Shown here in pieces: positions 1 through 8,715 of a DNA stretch of 64,000 nt. The stretch is from Niveispirillum sp943371025. GTDB taxonomy: Bacteria > Pseudomonadota > Alphaproteobacteria > Azospirillales > Azospirillaceae. Position 1 is the first letter of the stretch, and the number at the start of each line of letters is the position of its first letter. Below the pieces are notes generated by a model. The model did no database searches. It was not told the DNA's origin and worked only from the letters and a program-made list of their open reading frames with translations. The stretch is from contig CALRTC020000020.1 of assembly GCA_943371025.1 (NCBI GenBank), positions 54,351 to 118,350 on the forward strand. The letters run 5' to 3'. A program made the position numbers and the translations under genes.

Positions 1-1
1 C

Positions 2-559
2 ATCCTTCTGCTGGCATTCTTCATCCTGCTGAACAGCATTTCGCATTTCCATGACGAGAAGGTGGGCGCCGTCATCCGCAGCGTCGACGATGCCTTTTCG
101 TCCCAGGCAGTGCTGACCGGGGCCGCCGGCGACCGACAGCAGGCGCGCGCCGAAGCTGCGCGCGCCCTGCAGGATTTGGGCGATCTGATCCGTGCCGAAC
201 TGCCACTGGCCAAGGTGGAAGCCGGGACGGAGACGGGAACGCTGCAGGTGACCATGCCAGCCGGGGCCCTGTTCGTTGGTAACGGTCTGGACATCCGGCC
301 CGAACAGCAGGGGCTGATGGACCGGGTGGCCCGGGTGCTGGAGCCGCGCCGACGCGGCGTGTCGGTTCGCGCCGAATTGCTGTTATCCACCCAGGATGCG
401 GCGGACATGACGCCGCTGGTGGCCCGCGCCGGGGCCCTGGCCCGCGCATTGTCCGGCCTGGGGGCCAATCCGGCCTGGATGTCCGTGGGCCTGGAAAAGG
501 GCGAGACGGCGGGTCAATTGCGGCTGCTGTTTGCCGTGCTGTCGACGGAGGGGGCGTGA
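2..559 (+). CDS. MotB-like/OmpA-like membrane protein, 5' end outside window
   Basis: The frame is already open at the left edge, so the start codon lies upstream. The first visible residues are the C-terminal half of a single transmembrane helix (LLLAFFILLNSIS), which matches the stator helix of MotB-type proteins; the proton-carrying Asp would be just outside the window. About 150 periplasmic residues follow with an OmpA-like beta/alpha pattern, but the NxxLSxxRA peptidoglycan-binding motif of MotB is not visible, so wall anchoring may be lost. The stop overlaps the next start (TGATG). By analogy with MotA/TolQ-MotB systems it is likely part of a proton-driven envelope complex with the next gene. 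A flagellar role is not supported by any flagellar gene here. Confidence 0.75.
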   Translation: MLLLAFFILLNSISHFHDEKVGAVIRSVDDAFSSQAVLTGAAGDRQQARAEAARALQDLGDLIRAELPLAKVEAGTETGTLQVTMPAGALFVGNGLDIRPEQQGLMDRVARVLEPRRRGVSVRAELLLSTQDAADMTPLVARAGALARALSGLGANPAWMSVGLEKGETAGQLRLLFAVLSTEGA

Positions 560-1251
560 TGGCCACTCCACCGTCCCAGCTTTTCAGCTTTGCGACCCCG
601 CAGACGCCGGCGGGGAAGGCGTGGCTGGTCACGTTCAGTGATCTGATCTGCCTGCTGCTGACCTTCTTTGTCATGCTGTATGCCATGTCGGACCCCGACC
701 CGGCCCGATACCGGGCCCTGGCCGCCGGGGCGCCGGGGGCCAAGCTGGAACAGGTGGGGGAGGAGAGACCCGAAGCCGCCTTTTCCGCCGCCAGCGTGGA
801 CCGTGGCAAGGCCATCGATATCGGCTATCTGGGCCGTGTGTTCGAAAGCCAGATGGCGAAGAATCCGGAACTGGCGGATATCCGCATCGCACGGGTCGAC
901 GGAACGTTGATCCTGTCCCTGCCCACCGACCTTCTGTTTGCACCTGGCGAGGCCACCCTGTCCGAGGGCGGCAAACGGGCCTTGTTCGTCATGGGCGGGG
1001 TCGCGGCCAATATCGGCAATGCTGTGGATGTGGTCGGCCACGCGGATGCCAGCCCGGTGACCCATCGCTACCCCAGCAACTGGGAATTGTCCCTGGCCCG
1101 TGCCCAGACGGTGGCCGATATGCTGCACCAGGCGGGTTATCTGAAGGAAATTACCGTGCGCGGTCATGGTGACGGCCAGTCGGGTGGGCGCATCGATCCG
1201 ACGGCCCGCCGCGTTGATCTGGTCGTACGCGAACATGGTGTGTCGCCATGA
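559..1251 (+). CDS. MotB-like protein with OmpA C-terminal domain
   Basis: This 230-residue protein has a short cytoplasmic N-terminus, one transmembrane helix (about residues 22-44, WLVTFSDLICLLLTFF) with Asp28 where MotB/TolR/ExbD carry the proton-relay Asp, and a periplasmic OmpA-family domain (about 115-228). The peptidoglycan-binding signature NWELSLARA near residue 172 is intact. ATG 559 was preferred over GTG 556 because it follows GGAGG by 7 bases. The gene overlaps the previous MotB-like gene and the next gene (ATGA), so the three are translationally coupled. It would anchor a proton channel to the cell wall. The companion MotA-like gene, if present, lies upstream of the window. Confidence 0.85.
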   Translation: MATPPSQLFSFATPQTPAGKAWLVTFSDLICLLLTFFVMLYAMSDPDPARYRALAAGAPGAKLEQVGEERPEAAFSAASVDRGKAIDIGYLGRVFESQMAKNPELADIRIARVDGTLILSLPTDLLFAPGEATLSEGGKRALFVMGGVAANIGNAVDVVGHADASPVTHRYPSNWELSLARAQTVADMLHQAGYLKEITVRGHGDGQSGGRIDPTARRVDLVVREHGVSP

Positions 1252-4200
1252 CGGGTACGATCCACAGATCGGCACGTCGCCTGGCCCTGACCGTGGCCGC
1301 ACTGGCCTTGCTGTCAGGGAGCGCCCCTGCCTGGGCCCAGCCGGGTCCGTCGGCGACAAGTTCTGCGTCCGCTGCGGTCCCCCGTGTGCCGGTCCGCACC
1401 GGTGTGCATCCGGACTATACGAGGCTGGTCTTCGACTGGCCGACAAATACACCCTACGAGGTTGGCCAAGGCGGCAACAATGTCGTCATTGTCTTCCCGG
1501 TTACAGCCACGCTCGATCTGGCTGCGGTCCAGCGCGCCAATCCCCGCCGCATTACGGCATTGAGCCAGACGGGCGGGGAGGGGGCGGTGACCGTGACCTT
1601 CCAGATACCCGACGGCGCCGGTATCAAGCATAGCCGGGCTGGAAGCCGCATCGTTGTGGACGTGCTGGACAAGGCCCCACCGGCCGCCGCGTCGCCGGCC
1701 GCCGCGTCGCCGGCGGCGGCGGGGAAAACTGCCGCCAGCAGTGCGGAGAAGCCATCCGACAAACCGCCTGCGCCTAAGGCGGCGGATCCCCGTGTTGCCA
1801 AGGAAGGGGCCCCGCTGTTCGAATTGCGGGGGCGCCCTGCCCCGCAGCAACAGACTGCGGCCACCGCGCCCGCCGCGACAACCGCACCGACATCTCTTGC
1901 CCCGCCGCCCACACAGACGGTTGCGGAAGCCGTTAAGCCAGCGGCAGCCGCTGCGGCGGCCCCTCCTGCGCATGGCACCCCGGCACCCGCAGTCGTCCCA
2001 ACGCCCTCGCCGCCACCATCTGCGAAGCCTGGGGCGGCACCTCCTCCCGCACCTGCTGCTGCAGGGCGTGGCGACCCGGCCGCCGTGCCCACGGCACCCG
2101 CTGCTGCCACTGCGTCGGTGGTCCCGGCCGCGCAGATGCAGGCAGCCGAACCGGTATCTGCCCCGGTGACCTTGACCTTCGATCCGAAGGTCGCCAGGGG
2201 GGCCGCCGTCTATGAGCGCGCCGGCTATCTCTATGTGCTGTTTGATGATGAGGTGCCGCCGCAGACGGCGCCCGCCGTACCAGCCGATCTGCCGCTGGTG
2301 ATCGAACCGGTAACCGTGGCCGGTGGCAGCGGCTTTCGGGCCACCATGCCGGCCCTGACCGATGTATCCGTCCGGCGTGAAGGTACCGCCTGGCAATTGA
2401 CCTTCACCCGGGCCACGGATGCCGGCGATGAAGAGCCCGGTGGCTCCATGGCCCTGTCCGCCAAGCCTGATCCTGACTTTGCCTTGGGTGCCCGTCTGGT
2501 GGTGCCGGTCGCAGATGCGGAAAAGGTGCTGGCTTTCGATGATCCGGTAGTCGGCGACCGGCTGTTCGTCGTGCCGCTGGCGCTGCCCGGCCCGCATGTG
2601 CCGGCGCCGTTGCGGTTTTCGGAAACCCAATTGCTGCCGACATTGCAGGGTGTCGCCATTCGGGCCTTGGACGACCGGCTGGCCGTACAGCCCGTGCGGG
2701 AGGGCGTGGAAATCACTGTCCCCGGTGGTTTGCACCTGTCGCCGGCAACAGACACCGTGGTCGTAGCCCCGCTGCCGCCGCCCGTGGTGGAAGAAGAAAA
2801 GCTGTTCGATTTCAAACGCTGGGGCCAGGTCCAGCCAAAGGATTTCGTCAAGGCTCGGCAGGCCAAGTGGGAACAGCTGGTTTCATTGCCGGAGGCCGAA
2901 CGGACGCGGGGGCGGCTGGACGTGGCCCGCTTCTATCTGGCCAATGGCATGGGGTACGAAGCGATGGGCATGCTGACCCGCGTCCAGGGTTTGCAGCCCG
3001 ACGTGGATCGGCGGCCGGAATTCTTGGCCGTGCGCGGGGTAGCACGGGTGCTGACTGGTGATTTGGCCGGCGCCATGGCGGATCTGTCCAACCGGCAGGT
3101 GGCGGCCGAACCCGACACGGCCCTGTGGCGTGCGGCAGCCCTGGCCGGGCAGCAGGATTTCGCCGGTGCCTATAACGGGTTCATGGCGCACAAGGAGCTG
3201 CTGGACCACTATCCCGACCCGTTCTATACGGGCCTTGCACTGTCGGCCGCCGACGCGGCGCTGCGGACCGGCCATCCCGAAAGCGCCGCCATCATCATGG
3301 ACCGTGTCGCCAAAAGGGGCGGTGAAACCGGCAGCAGCGCGCCCGCCGTGCAATATTTCCGCGGGGCGGTGTTCCGGGCACTGGGCGACAATGACAAGGC
3401 CCTGTCCTATTTCGACAAGGCCCGCAACGGCCGCGACCGGCTGTATGCCATGCGCGGCAAACGCGACTACATCGACACCGCCCTGGCCGCCGGCAAGATG
3501 GACCCGAAGGTCGCGGCCAAGGAGATGGAAACCATGCGTTTCGCCTGGCGTGGCGATGCGCTGGAACTGTCCAATCTGCGCCGGATCGGGGAGGTTTACG
3601 CCATTGCCGGCCAGTATCCCCAGGCATTCGACGCCATGCGCAACACCATCTCCCAGTTCCCGGACACGCCGGACGCCAAGGAGATCGCGGCCGATATGAC
3701 CCGGACCTTCACCGACCTGTTCGCCAAGGACGGGGCGGCGAAGATGACGCCGCTGGAGGCAATGGCGCTTTACGAACAATACCGGGAACTGACGCCGCCC
3801 GGCCCGGATGGGGACCGCATCATCCGCAAGCTGGCGGAACGGCTGGTTGAGATCGACCTGTTGGATCGGGCTGCGCAGTTGCTGGACCATCAGGTGCAAT
3901 ACCGGCTGTCAGGGCTGGAAAAGTCGCAGGTCGGCACGCGGCTGGCCGGCATCCGCCTGCTGGACGGGCGGCCTGAACAGGCGGTGGAGGCCCTGGACAA
4001 GAGCGCCACGCCGGAAATTACGCCCGAGCTGGCGGAAGAACGCAAATTGCTGCGCGCCCGCGCCCTGTCGCAGATTGGCAAGGGGGCGGAGGCGGTGCAG
4101 TTGCTGGCCGCCGATCAGTCTGGCAATGCCAACCTGCTGCGTGTGGATATCGCCATGCGTGACAAGCAATGGAAGGCGGCGGCGCAGGCGCTGGGTGACC

Positions 4201-4544
4201 TGATCGCGCCACCGCCGGCGGCGGGAGCCACCCTGGAGGCCAAGCAGTCCGGTCTGATCGTCAACCGGGCCATCGCCCTGTCGCTGGCGCAGGACAAGGC
4301 GGGGCTGGAGGCCTTGCGCCGCGACTATGGCGCCGCCATGGAAAAGACCAAGGACGCCAATGCCTTCCGCCTGCTGACCCGGCCGGAGGAATCGGCCGGG
4401 CTGCCCGATGCCGCCACCATCCGGTCGCGCATTACCGAAATCGACATGTTCCGCGGTTTCCTGGACAGCTATCGCACCTCGCGCCAGGAAGCGACAAACC
4501 CGACGCCCCCGCCGGCCGCAGCACCCACGCAGCCGCCATCCTGA
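1248..4544 (+). CDS. Large exported AMIN-like/TPR-repeat protein
   Basis: A 1098-residue protein with a Sec signal peptide (about 1-30, ending AWA). An AMIN-like beta domain lies at about 45-140 (pattern TRLVFDW...VVIVFP...IVVDVL). A long Pro/Ala-rich linker at about 140-310 contains a 15-bp tandem duplication. A second beta-rich region runs to about 510, and then an alpha-helical tetratricopeptide array spans about 530-1060 (repeats such as ALGDNDKALSYFDKA). The C-terminal tail is Pro-rich. AMIN domains in other proteins target peptidoglycan or septal complexes, so a periplasmic scaffold for the two MotB-like proteins is plausible. Its start overlaps the preceding stop by 4 bases. The function is not established; the domain calls are by eye. 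Confidence 0.75.
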   Translation: MTGTIHRSARRLALTVAALALLSGSAPAWAQPGPSATSSASAAVPRVPVRTGVHPDYTRLVFDWPTNTPYEVGQGGNNVVIVFPVTATLDLAAVQRANPRRITALSQTGGEGAVTVTFQIPDGAGIKHSRAGSRIVVDVLDKAPPAAASPAAASPAAAGKTAASSAEKPSDKPPAPKAADPRVAKEGAPLFELRGRPAPQQQTAATAPAATTAPTSLAPPPTQTVAEAVKPAAAAAAAPPAHGTPAPAVVPTPSPPPSAKPGAAPPPAPAAAGRGDPAAVPTAPAAATASVVPAAQMQAAEPVSAPVTLTFDPKVARGAAVYERAGYLYVLFDDEVPPQTAPAVPADLPLVIEPVTVAGGSGFRATMPALTDVSVRREGTAWQLTFTRATDAGDEEPGGSMALSAKPDPDFALGARLVVPVADAEKVLAFDDPVVGDRLFVVPLALPGPHVPAPLRFSETQLLPTLQGVAIRALDDRLAVQPVREGVEITVPGGLHLSPATDTVVVAPLPPPVVEEEKLFDFKRWGQVQPKDFVKARQAKWEQLVSLPEAERTRGRLDVARFYLANGMGYEAMGMLTRVQGLQPDVDRRPEFLAVRGVARVLTGDLAGAMADLSNRQVAAEPDTALWRAAALAGQQDFAGAYNGFMAHKELLDHYPDPFYTGLALSAADAALRTGHPESAAIIMDRVAKRGGETGSSAPAVQYFRGAVFRALGDNDKALSYFDKARNGRDRLYAMRGKRDYIDTALAAGKMDPKVAAKEMETMRFAWRGDALELSNLRRIGEVYAIAGQYPQAFDAMRNTISQFPDTPDAKEIAADMTRTFTDLFAKDGAAKMTPLEAMALYEQYRELTPPGPDGDRIIRKLAERLVEIDLLDRAAQLLDHQVQYRLSGLEKSQVGTRLAGIRLLDGRPEQAVEALDKSATPEITPELAEERKLLRARALSQIGKGAEAVQLLAADQSGNANLLRVDIAMRDKQWKAAAQALGDLIAPPPAAGATLEAKQSGLIVNRAIALSLAQDKAGLEALRRDYGAAMEKTKDANAFRLLTRPEESAGLPDAATIRSRITEIDMFRGFLDSYRTSRQEATNPTPPPAAAPTQPPS
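1683..1712. repeat. Two perfect 15-bp tandem repeats in a Pro/Ala linker
   Basis: The unit GCCGCCGCGTCGCCG occurs twice head to tail and encodes AAASP-AAASP in the linker of the AMIN/TPR protein. A third, degenerate copy follows. The period is a multiple of three, so copy-number change would alter linker length without a frameshift. Confidence 0.85.
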
Positions 4545-4630
4545 TGGCGCCCATGGACATTGCGCGCCCGGCGGCCCATCTGGGATAATGGGAACGGAAC
4601 GGGACCGGGTGGGCGGAAGGATTGGACAAA

Positions 4631-5923
4631 GTGGCGGGTTTGTTTGAAGCGCAGGCGCCGCGGCCCCTGGCCGACCGGTTGCGGCCGCAAAGCCTGGACC
4701 AGATGGTGGGTCAGGACCATCTGCTGCGCCCGGACGGCCCCATCGGCCGCATGATCGGGTCGCGGCGGCTGGTCTCCATGATCCTGTGGGGACCGCCCGG
4801 CTGTGGCAAGACCACGCTGGCCCGCCTGCTGGCCCAAACCACGGACCTGCATTTCGAGCCGCTGTCGGCCATTTTCAGCGGCGTCGCCGACCTGCGCAAG
4901 GTGTTCGAGGCGGCAAAGGCCCGGCGGCTGGCCGGACAGGGCACCCTGCTGTTCATCGATGAGATTCACCGCTTCAACCGATCCCAGCAGGACGGCTTCC
5001 TGCCCTATGTGGAGGATGGGACGGTCACCCTGGTGGGGGCGACGACGGAGAATCCCAGCTTCGAGCTGAACGCTGCCTTGCTGTCGCGCGCCCAGGTCTT
5101 CGTGCTGAACCGGCTGGATGATGCGGCTCTGGAAAAGCTGCTGTGCCGGGCGGAGGCGGAAGAGGGGCGGCCCCTGCCGCTGGACGCGGATGCGCGCGCG
5201 TCGGTCAAGGCGCTGGCCGATGGCGACGGGCGCTATTGTCTGAACCTGTGCGAGGAGTTGTTTGCGCTGCCGCCGGGCAAGGTGCTGGACACCAATGCCC
5301 TGGCCAGTGCCGTGCAGCGGCGCATGCCGCTTTATGACAAGGCGCAGGAGGGGCATTACAACCTGATCTCCGCCCTGCATAAATCCCTGCGCGGGTCGGA
5401 TACGGACGCCGCACTCTATTGGTACGCGCGCATGCTGGCCGGCGGGGAAGATCCGCGCTATATCGCCCGCCGCCTGACCCGGTTCGCGGTGGAGGATATC
5501 GGCATGGCCGACCCCGCTGCCCTGACCCAGGCGACGGCGGCCTGGGAAGCCTATGAACGGCTGGGCAGCCCGGAGGGCGAACTGGCCATCGCGCAGCTGG
5601 TGATCTATCTGGGCACGGCACCGAAATCCAACGCTGCCTATACCGCCTATAAGGAAGCGGTGCGCGCCGCCAAGGAGACGGGAAGCCTGTCGCCGCCCAA
5701 ACATATCCTGAACGCGCCCACCAAGCTGATGAAACAGCTGGGCTATGGTCACGGCTACAACTACGACCATGACACGGCCGAGGGATTCAGCGGCCAGAAC
5801 TATTTCCCCGAGGAGATGGGACGGCGCGACTTCTACCGCCCCGTGGAACGCGGGTTCGAGCGGGAGGTGAAAAAGCGCCTGGATTACTGGGCGCGGCTGC
5901 GGGTGGAGAAATCGTCAGGATAG
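4631..5923 (+). CDS. rarA: Replication-associated recombination protein RarA (MgsA)
   Basis: A clamp-loader-like AAA+ ATPase of 430 residues that acts at stalled forks. Visible motifs are Walker A GPPGCGKT (54-61), Walker B LLFIDEIHRFN, and sensor segment GATTENPSFELN, followed by the C-terminal RarA tetramerisation part with HYNLISALHKSLRGSD and the ending region YFPEEMGRRDFYRP. GTG 4631 gives the usual start (MAGLFEAQAPRPLADRLRP) and sits 10 bases after GGAAGG. A TTG nine bases upstream is in frame but too close to that site. It starts soon after the TPR gene and may be a separate transcription unit. Confidence 0.95.
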   Translation: MAGLFEAQAPRPLADRLRPQSLDQMVGQDHLLRPDGPIGRMIGSRRLVSMILWGPPGCGKTTLARLLAQTTDLHFEPLSAIFSGVADLRKVFEAAKARRLAGQGTLLFIDEIHRFNRSQQDGFLPYVEDGTVTLVGATTENPSFELNAALLSRAQVFVLNRLDDAALEKLLCRAEAEEGRPLPLDADARASVKALADGDGRYCLNLCEELFALPPGKVLDTNALASAVQRRMPLYDKAQEGHYNLISALHKSLRGSDTDAALYWYARMLAGGEDPRYIARRLTRFAVEDIGMADPAALTQATAAWEAYERLGSPEGELAIAQLVIYLGTAPKSNAAYTAYKEAVRAAKETGSLSPPKHILNAPTKLMKQLGYGHGYNYDHDTAEGFSGQNYFPEEMGRRDFYRPVERGFEREVKKRLDYWARLRVEKSSG

Positions 5924-5936
5924 GGTTTGCGCACAT

Positions 5937-5952
5937 CCCACCCCGGCGTCCG
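5937..5952. repeat. Short dispersed repeat, copy 1 (after rarA)
   Basis: The 16-mer CCCACCCCGGCGTCCG lies a few bases after the rarA stop and recurs exactly after gltX. Both copies are preceded by TGCGCA with one or three intervening bases. It falls at the 3' border of a gene both times. Its presence argues that this stretch is non-coding and that the downstream cyclase starts later than its longest open frame. Confidence 0.6.
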
Positions 5953-6019
5953 TAACCCCTTGCGCCCACGGGCACGAAACCCCACTCTCTTCCCGCCTGT
6001 TGCCGGAGTGTTCCTGCCT

Positions 6020-7186
6020 TTGTCCGCCATCCTGTCCAACCGCATCCGACCGATCGCCGACTGGCTGTTGCTGGAAGGAAGCCGGCTGTTCGACATTGAC
6101 CTGCTGTTTGCCCAGCTGGTCGACCGCGTGGCGCAGGTTGGCATTCCCATCGGCCGCGTGTCGCTGAACCTGGAACTGCTGCACCCGGAAGTGGTGGGCG
6201 AGGGGCGGGTCTGGCTGTGCGGACAGGCGACGGGTGCGCACCGGCTGAATCGCGTCGATACCAATATAGAGGAATATCTGCACAGCCCCGTGCGCCAGGT
6301 GGACGAGACGGGGGAGCCGTTCCGCGTGCGCCTGCATGCACAGGACACCAACATGCCCCTGCTGGCCCGGCTGAAGCGGGAGGGGTTCCAGGACTATTAC
6401 ATCATCCCCATCCAGGTGCAGGACCGCCACCGCTCTGCCGCCATGTCGTTCGCGTCCAAGCGCGTGCCCTTCACGGACGCGGATATCAAGGACCTGGAAC
6501 ATGTCGTCGCCGCCGTTTCCCCCATTCTGGAGGCGCGGGTGGTGCGCAATATCGCGCGCGACCTGCTGGCCACATATCTGGGGGTCGGGGCCGGGGAACG
6601 GGTCTATGCCGGCCAGATTTCCCGCGGGGATGCAGACAGCATCTTCGCCGCCATCCTGTTCTGCGATCTGCGCGGCTTCACCCGCTACACCTCGGAAAAC
6701 CTGTCGGCCAATGTCGTGGCCCGGCTGAACCATTGGTTCGATCTGGCCGTGGACGCGGTGGAGGCGCATGGCGGGGAGGTGCTGAAATTCATCGGCGACG
6801 GCATGCTGGCCATTTTCCCGGCCGACATGATGAACCCGCGCGAAGCCTGCGGCCATGCCCTGGCGGCGGCATCCACCCTGCACCGCGCCGTGGCGGAATG
6901 GAATGCGCAATGCCCTGACGGGCATGTGCCCATCGATTACGGCCTGTCGCTGCATCTGGGCCATGTCGCCTTTGGCAATATCGGTGGCAAGCGCCGGCTG
7001 GACTTCACCGTCGTGGGGCCGGCGGTCAACCTCGCCTCCCGCCTGCTGGATGTGGCCAAGGTGCTGGACAGCCATTTCGTCGTGTCCTCCGCCTTTGCCG
7101 GCTGCTCCGGACGGCCCATGCGGACGCTGGGCGTGCATCACGTCCGGGGGCTGGACATTCCGGAAGAGATTTTCGTGCCCTGTTGA
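6020..7186 (+). CDS. Class III adenylate/guanylate cyclase
   Basis: A predicted soluble 388-residue protein with an N-terminal sensory region of about 180 residues (GAF-like by pattern) and a C-terminal class III nucleotidyl cyclase domain. Metal-binding aspartates are seen in FCDLRGFTRYTSE and KFIGDGMLAIFP, and the purine/transition-state segment in VVGPAVNLASRL. The Lys in EVLKFIGDG favours ATP as substrate. No transmembrane helix is evident. The start is uncertain: TTG 6020 follows GGAG by 11 bases, GTG 6008 and TTG 5927 are in frame, but the 5927 version would translate the dispersed repeat. It probably makes cAMP in response to an intracellular cue. Confidence 0.85.
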   Translation: MSAILSNRIRPIADWLLLEGSRLFDIDLLFAQLVDRVAQVGIPIGRVSLNLELLHPEVVGEGRVWLCGQATGAHRLNRVDTNIEEYLHSPVRQVDETGEPFRVRLHAQDTNMPLLARLKREGFQDYYIIPIQVQDRHRSAAMSFASKRVPFTDADIKDLEHVVAAVSPILEARVVRNIARDLLATYLGVGAGERVYAGQISRGDADSIFAAILFCDLRGFTRYTSENLSANVVARLNHWFDLAVDAVEAHGGEVLKFIGDGMLAIFPADMMNPREACGHALAAASTLHRAVAEWNAQCPDGHVPIDYGLSLHLGHVAFGNIGGKRRLDFTVVGPAVNLASRLLDVAKVLDSHFVVSSAFAGCSGRPMRTLGVHHVRGLDIPEEIFVPC

Positions 7187-7242
7187 CGGCAGGCATGGTA
7201 TCGCTGCCGCCGTCATTTCCATGAGATTTCCCCGCGCACATC

Positions 7243-8601
7243 ATGACCATCGCCGTCCGCTTCGCGCCCAGCCCGACCGGCCATCTGCATATCGGCAATA
7301 TCCGCACGGCCATTGTGAACTGGCTGTTCGCGGCCCGCCATGGCGGCAGCTTCATGTTCCGCCTGGACGATACGGACGAGGAACGGTCGACCCAGGCCTT
7401 CGCCGATGCTATCGCTGAGGATCTGACCTGGCTGGGCCTGACCTGGGACCGCTATGCCCGCGAGTCCGACCGCTATGCCCGCTATGCCGAAGCGGCGGCG
7501 GCGTTGAAGGCGGCCGGCCGGCTTTACCCCTGCTATGAGACGCCGGAGGAACTGGGCCTGAAGCGCAAGGCCATGCTGGCCCAGCATCGCCCGCCCCTCT
7601 ATGACCGCTCATCCCTGCGCCTGACCGATGCCGACCGCGTGCGGCTGGAGGGGGAGGGCCGGCGGCCGCATTGGCGGTTCAAGCTGGACCATGCCGATAT
7701 CGCCTGGGACGATCTGGTGCAGGGGCCCAAGCATTTCCGGGGCGCCGACCTGTCCGACCCCGTGCTGATCCGCGAGGATGGGCGCCCGCTCTACACCCTG
7801 ACCTCCGTCGTTGACGATCTGGATTTCGACATCACCCATATCGTGCGTGGCGAGGACCATGTCACCAACACGGCCGTGCAGGTGCAGTTGTTCGAGGCGC
7901 TGATCGGGATCGAGGGGCGGGGTACCGTGCCCACCTTCGCCCACCTGCCCCTGATCGCCGGGTCGGAGGGGGAGGGCCTGTCCAAGCGGCTGGGTTCCCT
8001 GTCTGTCCGCTCACTGCGGCAGGAGGAGGGGGTGGAGCCGATGGCGCTGTGCGCCTATCTGGCCCGACTGGGCACGGCCGATGCCATTGCTGCCGCCACG
8101 TCATTGTCCGAACTGGCCCAGGGCTTCGATTTCGGCAAGTTCGGGCGCAGCACGCCGAAATTCGATGCCGACGAACTGATGCGCCTGAATGCACAGGTGC
8201 TGCACGCCGCCCCCTTTGCCGCCGTGGTCGACCGGCTGCAGGCGCTGGGCATGGACGGGGTGGATGAGGCCTTCTGGCTGGCCGTGCGCCCCAACCTGTC
8301 GCGCCTGTCCGACGCCAGGGAATGGTGGGCCGTGACTCAGGCTGCGGTGACGCCGCTGGTCGATGATGCGACCTTCCTGGCCAAGGCGGCGGAACTGCTG
8401 CCCGTGGGGCCGTGGGACGAGACGACCTGGGGCATCTGGACCAAGGCCGTGTCGGCCGCGACGGGGGCCAAGGGCAAGGGCCTGTTCCTGCCGCTGCGCC
8501 GGGCGCTGACCGCGCATGAGCATGGGCCGGAGCTGAAGACCCTGCTGCCCCTGATCGGGCGCGACCGGGCGCTGGCCCGGCTGGCGGGGAAGGTCGCGTG
8601 A
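7243..8601 (+). CDS. gltX: Glutamate--tRNA ligase
   Basis: A class I aminoacyl-tRNA synthetase of 452 residues that charges tRNA with glutamate. The HIGH-like signature GHLHIGN is at residues 13-19, RLDDTDEERS follows, and the KMSKS equivalent is LSKRLGS in the middle of the protein. The C-terminal part is an alpha-helical anticodon-binding region. The length suits a full GluRS, not the shorter glutamyl-Q enzyme. Alphaproteobacteria often carry two GluRS genes; this shorter form could be either copy, and a second is not in the window. Confidence 0.93.
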   Translation: MTIAVRFAPSPTGHLHIGNIRTAIVNWLFAARHGGSFMFRLDDTDEERSTQAFADAIAEDLTWLGLTWDRYARESDRYARYAEAAAALKAAGRLYPCYETPEELGLKRKAMLAQHRPPLYDRSSLRLTDADRVRLEGEGRRPHWRFKLDHADIAWDDLVQGPKHFRGADLSDPVLIREDGRPLYTLTSVVDDLDFDITHIVRGEDHVTNTAVQVQLFEALIGIEGRGTVPTFAHLPLIAGSEGEGLSKRLGSLSVRSLRQEEGVEPMALCAYLARLGTADAIAAATSLSELAQGFDFGKFGRSTPKFDADELMRLNAQVLHAAPFAAVVDRLQALGMDGVDEAFWLAVRPNLSRLSDAREWWAVTQAAVTPLVDDATFLAKAAELLPVGPWDETTWGIWTKAVSAATGAKGKGLFLPLRRALTAHEHGPELKTLLPLIGRDRALARLAGKVA

Positions 8602-8619
8602 TGGTCCGGACCTGCGCAA

Positions 8620-8635
8620 CCCACCCCGGCGTCCG
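8620..8635. repeat. Short dispersed repeat, copy 2 (after gltX)
   Basis: Exact second copy of the 16-mer CCCACCCCGGCGTCCG, lying 18 bases after the gltX stop. As in copy 1, TGCGCA is immediately upstream. Likely a short intergenic repeat of this genome. Confidence 0.6.
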
Positions 8636-8715
8636 ATGTTGCCTGCCTGCCATCGTTCTTCACGCCTGCGCCTGATATCGTCCCCAGACGGACACCAGCA
8701 CCCGGAAAAGCTCCC

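Noticed and set aside
5927..6019. Upstream extension of the cyclase gene to TTG 5927
   Set aside because: It would translate a dispersed non-coding repeat and Pro/Arg-rich residues with no domain; kept only as an alternative.
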